DNA from: Metridium senile
Taxonomy: Eukaryota > Cnidaria > Anthozoa > Actiniaria > Metridiidae
Assembly (NCBI GenBank): GCA_949775045.1
Contig: OX459095.1
Location: 22,348,811-22,412,810 of the forward strand
Direction: 5' to 3'
Length of the DNA stretch: 64,000 bases
Shown here: positions 48,701 through 60,200 of the stretch, piece by piece
How the letters are laid out: each line of letters begins with the position of its first letter
How positions within the stretch are numbered: position 1 is the first letter of the stretch
Translations under genes and position numbers: made by a program
The notes under the pieces: model-generated
What the model was told of the DNA's origin: nothing
The model's database searches: none
What the model saw: the letters and a program-made list of their open reading frames with translations, nothing else

Positions 48701-51179
48701 TTTATAAAAATACAAATTAACATATCTGAATGAATATATGTGGCTGACTTTATCCAGATTTGCAGTGCAACTGAATTTTTCTGGATTAACATGGAGTGTG
48801 AGATATAACAATTTTTTAGGGATATGTTTAGTGGCTAGTTGTTAATGGCCCCCTGTGTTGCGGCCAAGCACAGGCACTAAGGATTGTCATACCAGCATCC
48901 TCGGTGGTTCTTTAAAGTCTACTGCAGGGTCAGAGGAAAGTAGATGTGAAGGTCTAACAATTTGCAGATTAAATTACAAAGGCAGCACCTTCTACTCATG
49001 TATTTGAAGTCACTGAGTGTTGGTCTGGCTCCATAGTATGGTACTTAACCAACTAAACCAACCCGGCAGCTATTAAATCAAAATGCAAACATGAGTGCTA
49101 TAAAGCGTGTGTCTCAACCAATCAGAATGCATGATTTTCATGTGTTGTTTTTTTATTTCAGGCATGAGCAGTATGTAAATAAGTGGTATCTCCCATTGTC
49201 TGATATGCAGTTCCATCGACATGAGAATTCTGAAGGTAGACCACTCAGCAGTCTTGTTTTGTTTTGTTATTGTTGTTGTTGTTGATAATGTTGATATTGT
49301 AACTGTTGATATTGTTGTCACCTGATTATCATTTATTATTATTATTATTATTATTATTTTATAATTGTATATATTGTGAATTTTAGAAGTAGTTATATCA
49401 TATTTTTATAGTTTTATAAATCATATTTGCTTTAGAATTTTTACTTATAATTTAATTTTTCATCAGTTGTAAATAGTTAATTATCTTCTTTGTAAAGCGC
49501 CTTGAGCATAGGATAAGTGCGCTATAGAAATAAAGTTTATTATTATTATTATTATCATCATCTTCATCTTTGTGTCTGCCAGGCTGTTCATTTGTCATTC
49601 AGTGTGGTTTGTCAGTCAATCTGACTGTTTTTTGTTACTTTGTTAGTCTGTTTGTCTATCTGTTTTCTTGTCTGTTTGTTGGTCTGGTGGTTGGTTTGTT
49701 TGTTTGTTGGACTGTTTGTTGGTCTGGTGGTTGGTTGGTTGGTCTGTTTGTTTGTTGGTTTGTTTGTTTGTTTGTTGGTCTGGTGGTTGGTCTGGTGGTT
49801 GGTTTGTTGGTTGATTGGTCTGGTGGTTGGTCTGTTTGTTAGTTTGTTTGTTTGTTGGTCTGTTTGTTGGTCTGGTGGTTGGTTTGTTTGTTGGTCTGTT
49901 GGTCTGTTTGTTGGTCTGGTGGTTTGTTTGTTTGTTTGTTGGTCTGGTGGTTGGTTGGTTGGTTGGTTGGTCTGTTTGTTTGTCTGTTGGTTGGTTGGTT
50001 TGTTTGTTTGTTGGTCTGGTGGTTGGTTTGTTTGTTTGTTGGACTGTTTGTTGGTCTGGTGGTTTGTTTGTTGGTCTGGTGGTTGGTTTGTTTGTTGGTT
50101 GGTATGTTTGTTGGTCTGGTGGTTGGTTTGTTTGTTTGTTGGACTGTTTGTTGGTCTGGTGGTTGGTTGGTTGGTCTGGTGGTTGGTTTGTTTGTTTGTT
50201 GGTCTGGTGGTTGGTCTGGTGGTTGGTTTGTTTGTTTGTTGGACTGTTTGTTGGTCTGGTGGTTGGTTGGTTGGTTGGTTGGTCTGGTGGTTGGTCTGGT
50301 GGTTGGTTTGCTTGTTGGTTGTTCTGTTTGTTGGTCTGGTGGTTGGTTTGTTGGTTGGTTGGACTGTTTGTTGGTCTGGTGGTTGGTTTGTTGGTTGGTT
50401 GGTCTGGTGGTTGGTCTGGTGGTTGGTTTGTTTGTTTGTTGGACTGTTTTCTTGTTTGTCTGATTGTTGGTCTGGTGGTTGGTTTATTTGTTTGTTGGAC
50501 TGTTTGTTGCTCTGTTTGTTGGTCTGTTTTCTTGTTTGTCTGTTGTTTTTTTTGTGTTGGTCTGTTTGTTGGTCTATTTGTTTGTCTGTTTGTTGGTCTG
50601 TTTGTTGGTCTGTTTTCTTGTTTGTGTGTTGGTTTGTTTGTTTGTGTGTTTGTTTGTTAATTTGTTGGTTGTCTGTTTTCTTGTTTGTTTGTCTGTTTGT
50701 TGGTCTGTTTGTCTGTCTGTCTGTCTGTTGGTTTGTCTGTTTGTTGGTCTGTTTTCTTTTTGGTCTGTTTGTCTGTCTGTCTGTTGGTTTGTCTGTTTGT
50801 TTGTTGGTCTGTTTTCTTTTTGGTCTGTTTTCTTTTTGGTCTGTTTGTTGGTCTGTTTGTCTGTCTGTCTGTTGGTTTGTCTGTTTGTTTGTTGGTCTGT
50901 TTTCTTTTTGGTCTGTTTGTCTGTCTGTCTGTTGGTTTGTCTGTTTGTTTGTTGGTCTGTTTACTTTTTGGTCTGTTTGTTGGTCTGTTTGTCTGTCTGT
51001 CTGTCTGTTGGTTTGTCTGTTTGTTTGTTGGTCTGTTTTCTTTTTGGTCTGTTTGTTGGTCTGTTTGTTGGTTTGTTTGTTAGTTTGTCTGACTGTTTTT
51101 TTTTTTTTTGCTTTGTTAGTTTGTTTGTCTGTCTGGCTGTTTTGCTTGTTCGTCTGTATATTTGTTTGTAAGTGAATTA

Positions 51180-51221
<42 letters not shown>

Positions 51222-54200
51222 GCATGTTTTCTCATTCATAAATTACTTTACATGCCTAATAATGTTGTGTTTTATTTTCCAAAGCAACTCAAATAGTGCC
51301 AGTGGCCAGTGAATCTGACCTTGATTTACTTAAGGGAAGAATTGTTAGTCTCAAGTCAGAAATCAGAAAAGAACAAGGTACTACAGGACAAGGCTCTAGT
51401 CCTGACGCCTCTCCTGCTACCAAGGTTGGTAAACACAGAAACAAATAATATTAATAATGACAAAAAAATATATACTATATTATTGTGTCAGAAATGCCTA
51501 GTTTACATGTATAGAGGTAAGATAGATAAAAGATACATGTAGATATAATTATTTTATTTCAACAGGGGGATTCCATCAGTATATTAATGATATACGGTTA
51601 TCCTTAGAGGCTCTAAACTAATTGTGGACACTTTTTTACCCCTCTTAAAATACCATTAAGAACCACCCCCACCCCTCCCAAAAAGTAAAATGCTATTCAT
51701 AAACGAATTCTTGTAAACATGGTTACTATTGTTCTCAACTGAATGGCCTCTCATACACCATATCCAAATACGCGACAAATTTAATTAGATAACTGTTGTT
51801 ATGGACTGACTAACATCTTGTACACCAAATCAAAATGTAATGACCAATTTAGATTACTATTGTTTTGAACTGACTGGCCTAATACATCAAATTGAAACCA
51901 ATTGCCCTATTTCACTATGACGTCACATCAAAACATTCTATTGTCTTAACGCTAAGGATCCTGGACGCCAGTCCAGATTCATAACAACAAGCGTCCAGGA
52001 CAGATTCATAACAACAATACGAGAATACACATTAAAATGGCATTTACAAGACGGAGAGGAAAGAAATGACAACAATATGCCATAAATATGAAAGTATAAA
52101 CATAGACACATAACATACATAAAAACTAGATAATATGAAGCTCAATTTTCAAAGAGAAGGAAGATTTAGTTGAAATTGCCATTGTTTTCGGCGATTCTAT
52201 CCCCCACTGTAAACACATTGTGACGTCATAATGAAATAGGTAAATTTAGATAGTTGATCTTCTTCCCATACGCCGAATCGGAATGTGACGACCAATGTAG
52301 ATTACTATTATTCTGGACTAACTGTCTCATACACCAAATCCAAGATTCTCTAGAATCACTACTCCCATACGCCGAATCGAAACGTGACGACTAATTTAGA
52401 TTACTATTATTCTGAACTAACTGTCAAATCCAATTATGGCAACCAATTTAGATAACTGATTCTCTATACTGCAGACTATTCCAATACAAATGTGACAAGC
52501 AATTTATTCTGAGCTGAATAGCCGCCTGTCATACACCAAATCCAAATATGTTGACCGATTTAGATAACTGTTGTTCTGGACTGGCTAGCTTCTCATTTTT
52601 TTTTTTTAGACTTTTGTTTATTCACACGTATAATTACATTTACATTAATGCTATAACAAATAGTAAAATATAACGATTACATTCATTATAAAATATACTA
52701 TGTTTTGAGTTACAGATATAAGGAAAAAGAAAAACGTGTGTGGTGGCCAAAGTAGTTTAACACTTTTGAGTTGGCCGCCACAATACGAAACATTTCATAC
52801 GAAAACTAAATTGTGTTTTCACGTGTATGTAAGGCTAATCAGTCAAGAACAATATTTAGTTACCATATTTCAATTCTTCTCAGGAACCGGTTATTCAAAG
52901 GCTTTTTTAAAATGCTTATCCTAGATTATCTCTTGATTAAACCATATCGAGTTAATCCTCGGATACCGATAATCTGGCTTTAAGCAACTGGGCACAGGTG
53001 CCTAAGTGCCGAACAGCACTCTCTGATGAATACAGTGAAACTAATCTTACGAATACAATTAATATAATTATATTACAAATATAATGAATATAATTGGAAA
53101 AGATCAATGACTTCCTCTGGTTATAGCGCTTTTATAATTACGCGGCCTTCGAAGATTAGACAACAACTTTATTTACTCCTGTCAATCAAAGTATCAAAGG
53201 TACCGACTAATTATTTTTGATTGAGGCAGCCTAAACTGCCTTTTTCATGTTGGTATTTGAACGTCTTTAGCCGCGTTATTACTGTCATTATAGTCCAGGT
53301 GATTTATCGCGCGCACTTCTAGTTAGAATAAGCCAATCAGAAGCATTTCTGTCGCATCACCAACAGTTCCAAGATGGCGTTGTTCGAGAGAGTTGTTTCC
53401 CGTGTTAACCCTCGATAAATACATCCTTAAAATAACTTTACAAAAGTTATATGTTACTTGGACAACAAAAGTTCACTGCTGCTCTATCAGGGATAAAAAA
53501 GAATAAAAACAAAACGCAAATGCCTAAAGGAACCGAAATTGTTTTTGTCCCAAGGTGCATTTCGGAAATATTCCTTTTGACAAACAATCCTTTGCGCGCT
53601 TCGAATCGAGATCACCTGGAGTTAAATGCAAATGTTTATTTTTTGAAACAATGGATTCAAGTCACGACTCTTGGGCAAAAACATCTCCGAAAGCTTCAAC
53701 TTGAATCCATTGCCCAATAGTCCTTTTTACAGTTCCGTTCAGTGACCACGAATAATAGTTTCAAGTCGAGGTTGTTGCGCATAGGAATCTATAATTTTTA
53801 ATTTATCATGCGCAACAACGCGAACCTCGACTTGGACTATTGAAAATCCTTTGCATATAACTACAATTACAGCTATCATGAAGGCGCTGTAAGATTTGAA
53901 AAGCTATTGGAAAGTATATAATCAATTTGTTGTGGATGAATGTATATACCTATTTCAAAAATCGTTGTCGCAGCCGAAGCTACAATCCACACTCTGTAGC
54001 CTGCAAAGGATGTCGGCATTTCTTCTCGTGTTATCGATTTATTCATAACATATTTTGATTGTCGTGTTTGTGTTATATGAACATAACAAATTGTTGTAGT
54101 GGTAGATTATGAAACGAATATTTCTTAAAAAAGCGCGTAATAAATCACGTATTCAGTTCATATTACCGACATCCTTTGCAGGCTTCAGAGTGTGGACTGT

Positions 54201-57200
54201 AGCTTCGGCTGCGACAACGATTTTTGAAATAGGTATTCAAAAAAGGTTGAATGGGGCGAACGGCAATTGGCGATTGGTGATTGCACGACCGGAAGGAACT
54301 ATGGGTAATACGAATTCCTTCTTATTCGTTTCGAAATTACCCAAACAATGCCTGGACTGTTCAGCGAAACCTTCGAGACACCAATCTAAGGTCATCGCTG
54401 AACGGCGTTTGGGCAATTTAGAATGGAATAAGAAGAAATTCGTATTACCCACAGTCGCTTTCGGTCGTGCAATCGCCAATCACCAATCGCTAATCGCCCT
54501 GTCAACATTTTTTGAATTAGGTGTATATTGAATGGATGGATAGACGAATGCCGAAGGAATGAATGAAATAAGTTAGCACGAAATAGTATATATACACTAA
54601 TGAACGATAATTGACAGTGATGATATGGTTACTTATGTTTTTGTTGTTTGATTTCAGCGTAAAAGAGCCCAGTCAACAAATAAAACAATAGAAAAACTGA
54701 AGAAGAAACTTGCACAACAAGTATGGGAATATTTCTTTTATGTTTTATCTATAACTTTTCATTGATCTTTTCGTTTTCAGTTTATATATTTTATCTGTGT
54801 TTGTTTTTGTTTTTGTTTACTCATTTGGAATATTTTTTTTATTGATTTGTAATTTTTTTTTCATTAATTTATTTATTCATGCATTGATTCTTTCATTTGT
54901 CCATTCATGTGTGCATTCCTTCATTCTTACATTTACTCATTAATTCATTCATTTGATTATTCCTTTCTTCTTTCTTTTCGTATTCATTCATTCATTCATT
55001 CATTCGTTATTGTTGTTTGTTTTATAGGAAGCTTCGTTACTGCTTGCAACACCAGGCCTACCGTTTCATTTGTACAGCAAAGGCTCGCCAAAGGTAAATC
55101 TTTATTTCATTTATCTCTTGTCCGTAATAGTGAGGCCGGCTTTTCTCAATAACGGAGTGTTGAGAGTTAGCTGTAAATAAAGATCTATCTCTTGTCCGTT
55201 ATAGCAAGGTGAGAGTTAGCTGTAAATAAAGATATATCTCTTGTCCGTTATAGCGAGGTGAGAGTTGACTGTAAATAAAGATCTATCTCTTGTCCGTAAT
55301 AGCGAGGTGAGAGTTGACTGTAAACAAAGATATATCTCTTGTCCGTAATAGCGAGGTGAGAGTTGACTGTAAATAAAGATATATCTCTTGTCCGTAATAG
55401 CGAGGTGAGAGTTGACTGTAAATAAAGATATATCTCTTGTCCGTAATAGCGAGGTGAGAGTTGACTGTAAATAAAGATATATCTCTTGTCCGTAATAGCG
55501 AGGTGAGAGTTGACTGTAAATAAAGATCTATCTCTTGTCCGTAATAGCGAGGTGAGAGTTGACTGTAAATAAAGATATATCTCTTGTCCGTAATAGCGAG
55601 GTGAGAGTTGACTGTAAATAAAGATCTATCTCTTGTCCGTAATAGCGAGGTGAGAGTTGGCTGTAAATAAAGATCTATCTCTTGTCCGTAATAGCGAGGT
55701 GAGAGTTGACTGTAAATAAAGATCTATCTCTTGTCCGTAATAGCAAGGTGAGAGTTGACTGTAAATAAAGATCTATCTCTTGTCCGTAATAGCGAGGTGA
55801 GAGTTGACTGTAAATAAAGATCTATCTCCTGTCCGTAATAGCGAGGTGAGAGTTGACTGTAAATAAAGATATATATCTTGTCCGTAATAGCGAGGTGAGA
55901 GTTGACTGTAAATAAAGATATATCTCCTGTCCGTAATAGCGAGGTGAGAGTTGACTGTAAATAAAGATATATCTCTTGTCCGTAATAGCGAGGTGAGAGT
56001 TGACTGTAAATAAAGATATATCTCTTGTCCGTAATAGCGAGGTGAGAGTTGACTGTAAATAAAGATATATCTCTTGTCCGTAATAGCGAGGTGAGAGTTG
56101 ACTGTAAATAAAGATCTATCTCTTGTCCGTAATAGCGAGGTGAGAGTTGACTGTAAATAAAGATATATCTCTTGTCCGTAATAGCGAGGTGAGAGTTGAC
56201 TGTAAATAAAGATCTATCTCTTGTCCGTAATAGCGAGGTGAGAGTTGGCTGTAAATAAAGATCTATCTCTTGTCCGTAATAGCGAGGTGAGAGTTGACTG
56301 TAAATAAAGATCTATCTCTTGTCCGTAATAGCAAGGTGAGAGTTGACTGTAAATAAAGATCTATCTCTTGTCCGTAATAGCGAGGTGAGAGTTGACTGTA
56401 AATAAAGATCTATCTCCTGTCCGTAATAGCGAGGTGAGAGTTGACTGTAAATAAAGATATATATCTTGTCCGTAATAGCGAGGTGAGAGTTGACTGTAAA
56501 TAAAGATATATCTCCTGTCCGTAATAGCGAGGTGAGAGTTGACTGTAAATAAAGATCTATCTCTTGTCCGTAATAGCGAGGTGAGAGTTGACTGTAAATA
56601 AAGATATATCTCCTGTCCGTAATAGCGAGGTGAGAGTTGACTGTAAATAAAGATATATCTCTTGTCCGTAATAGCGAGGTGAGAGTTGACTGTAAATAAA
56701 GATATATCTCCTGTCCGTAATAGCGAGGTGTTCTCTATTACTGGGCCTCCACAAGACGAGAGTTGACTGATAGTAAATAAATAAGACGGGACAACTTTGC
56801 CGAAAAATCGTCCAAATGAAACGATACAGAGCATTTTAAGCACAAAATCATCCTAAATAATAAATAGTACTTTAAGTCAGTCGATTCGTTGAATTGATCC
56901 GTTGAAGTCCCTAATTTGTTTGTTTGTTTTTTTTGTGTTTTTTTTTTTGGGGGGGGGGGGGGATGAAATTTCTTAAATTGATTAATTTCCGCAAAAATAA
57001 TCATCACTTCAACTTTTATAACAGCCACAGTACAAATACATATATAACTTTTAACTTTAATTATTGAGATAAATATGCCGAAACGAAGCCGTGTTTAGCC
57101 TCGTATGGGGAAGACAAGCCGAAACGTGCCGAAAGCTGGCATGATTTACATTATGATAATGAGAAATAATTGAACCATCTTGAAACCCTTTTAGTCGTAA

Positions 57201-60200
57201 AATAACCATTAAGTATCCTTCTCAAGTAATCTTGGTTAGAAAAGTGTTAATTACATCACGTCTAACTTTTAACAATTTGAATTAAAAATCACGTATTTTT
57301 TATCTTTTAGACATATACTTTACTGTGTAGAGGTGATAAAGAGAGAGCTGACTGGAAAGAAAATATGCTGTGTCACATCAAAGACTTGACAGGTAAAAAC
57401 CCATATTTTTACCTTAATTATATTTTTTAATAGCATAACACAGAGACAAAAGCTTTAGAAATAGTGTTATTGTTTGTGACAAGTAACAGCAACAGAGGCG
57501 GGGTTTTAGCACGTTCACCTAATTAAAATTGTCAAGTTTAGCCTTATTTTGCTCTTCTTCCTACTGTAATAACGTTTTTTAAAGTCTTCGTATTTTCTCC
57601 CGCCGTTTTCTTTCCCGCCTGGCTTTTTCCGTGCGCGAGACGTCGCCATTTTCCCGCCAAAAACGCGTTGTGTCCATCTTTCTAATCAGTAAAAAAAGTC
57701 ATATTACTGAAATATTTCGCTTTTTTGTACATTCTGGTAGACATTTTTTGAATGTTGTTTCGCAATGTGTTTTCTTTGTTGAAGCTACTAATCATTGTTT
57801 GGTTGTTTAATTGTAAAATAGCTGTGTAGTTCTGATGTTGCCTAATTAACTTTTTGTCATTGTTTTGGTTTCTTTATTTCACAGAAAACCCCTCTAGTTA
57901 CCATCTGAGCCTGTTTGAGCTGCAGTCACTCCTAGAAGCATGTAAAAAGGTAGATTTGTTATTTAAACAACCCCTAAAACACCCCAAACTAATGCTAATC
58001 TTCATGTACAAATCAACCACAAAATCCACCATTACAAAGAAAAGTGTTAATCCCGATTCGTAGTTGTTGTTGTGGTAATTTGACGTGACATGACTAGTTC
58101 GCAAGCCCTAACGGCGTAAGCAAGGCCGCCTTGTATTGTTGAAGCACTTAATTACTTCCATGTTGACATTAACATAAAATTCACTTCGACAACTATCTCT
58201 CCATCGCCATGACCAACGGGCTCGTAAATTGGCGCCAAAATTGACCTACTATTTTCATGAGTGGTCCAAGATTTCCCGGTTCGCCGGACTTTAGATTATT
58301 TCGCCGTAAAACCGCCACAGCTAGTGATTTTCGTTCTGTAAGTGCAAAAGGCTCCCGTTCTCCGAACTTTTCCCTGAGAAGACGGACTACTTTCAACAAT
58401 TCTCGCGAGGTAAGAGTCACTAGTGTGAAAAGTTTTTCTCGGTTTATTATCAGATTATAGCGTAGTATGTGGTACTGTGAGTGAATGTTTTTTGGTCTCA
58501 GTTGTTTGCTTGTAGCGTTATCGTGACCACAATAGCTCATTACTCTGTATCGTGCCTTGTATTAACCATTTGTTTTGGTTTTAAACATCCCACGAAAAAT
58601 CATCCAAACTCTATGTTCTTCGTCGTTCCTTCAAAATGTAATATTATTACTTTAAAGGACAGAAATGTAATCGCTTTAGAACGCGGAAATAATATTCTTA
58701 TCTCAGCTTTTTTCGGTTTTAATATGAAATCACGAAACAGAAGTTTTTCTCTTTATTCTTTCTCTTCATCAAAATCCAAGCAAGTCAACAATCTGTGGAT
58801 GTTCTTATTGAATGTATTCGATTTCCATTGTATAATTTTCGTGTATTTTCAACCGTTAATCAAGATCTTGTCAACGTTGTTTATTTTTGTCGTTAAGAGA
58901 CTCACAAATCCTGTTGTTCCGTGCTAAAACTTCACTTCAAGAGCTTTCAAGTACTGGTGAATTATTGCTCTGACAAAGAAAAAGCACAGAAATAGCTTAC
59001 TCCGGCAAAAACGCGAAGGAACTTTTCATGTAGCTTCGTTCTTTCTGCTAAACAAATAATGTGACATTATTTGAACATAAAACTTACTCTTTGGGACATA
59101 TTTTTACCGTCATATTCAATCGTGATGTTTTCGTTTATACGCATAAATTAAGAGCTGTACGTGATTGTTCCAAGGAGTAATTCTTAAATCTATCAAATTT
59201 TCGTATGATTCAAACAATTTCAATTTTCCTTGTTCGGTGATTTATGAATTTTTGTCAAATTTGCAATGTTTACACTAACAACAGTCAAACTTGCTTTGCA
59301 GAAATTCTAATGTTGATCGTTACATCGTTACATCAGATTTTCGTATGATTCAAACAATTTCAATTTTTCTTGTTCGGTGATTTATGAATTTTTGTCAAAT
59401 TTTGCAATTTTTACACTAACAACAGTCAAACTTGCTTTGCAGAAATTCTAATGTTGGTCGTTACATTTCGGGCATTTCGTTGGCTTTTTTTCACTGGTTT
59501 TAAACTAGTTCCATGGATTTTGTTTAGTTTAAAACAAGGCCGGTTTTTTTTTTAATTTGAAAGAGTTTCAGTAAATTACTTGTAAGATTCCATAAAATAA
59601 ATTGAAAATTGTCTTGCGGGAATATAAGCAGGAAGTTCACCATTTATATAATTAGGCTTGTCATTTTTTTAAAAGTTTTTCAAATTTGAAAACCGTTAAC
59701 CGTCTCTTTAACATTTTCCTACTAATTTATTGTATTTTTGGCTAGTTTCTTTTGCTTATTTTACTTTTAAGTTCTCATTGAATTTTCATGGAATATTTTT
59801 ATCAAAACATTTTGAGTGTATTTTCATCCATTTAACATCGCAAAATTCGACAAATTTCTCGCAACATTTCGTCACGTTTCTGTATCCTCAATTTTGTTAC
59901 ATGATTGCGTTACATTTATTTAATTTCCATAAACCATGCTCATGACAATTGTCACAGGGTTGTTTTAGGCAACATGACTAGTTTGTTTTGATTTGCGGTG
60001 GGATGGTTAGAACAAGTGGTGTCAAAAAGATTTTGTCCTGACTCTTTCCGTGAATATAAACAGTTTTCTTTGATATTTCCCGCCTTTTACAAATATCATT
60101 GTATCACTATTTTTCTTTGTTTAAATACTCGATATTACTCGATAATTTCTAAGAAAATATCTAGAATTATTATTTTTAAATTCCTTTTTTTATATTTTTT

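Noticed and set aside
49612..51225. 537-codon minus-strand and 511-codon plus-strand ORFs
   Set aside because: Both are translations of the same T/G-rich tandem array; its units lack stop triplets in any frame, and it lies between two well-phased BCR exons.
53451..53720. 89-codon ORF as a small gene
   Set aside because: Lies mostly inside MITE family C, whose other copy at 46421 is not open.
55130..56770. CRISPR array
   Set aside because: The units are contiguous with no unique spacers, in a eukaryotic intron.
56361..56843. 160-codon minus ORF rich in Tyr, Ser and Leu
   Set aside because: Translation of the 49-bp minisatellite; the peptide period follows the DNA repeat.
58481..58927. 148-codon ORF in BCR intron 15
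   Set aside because: AT-rich, Phe/Asn-rich chance frame with no domain and no splice support.
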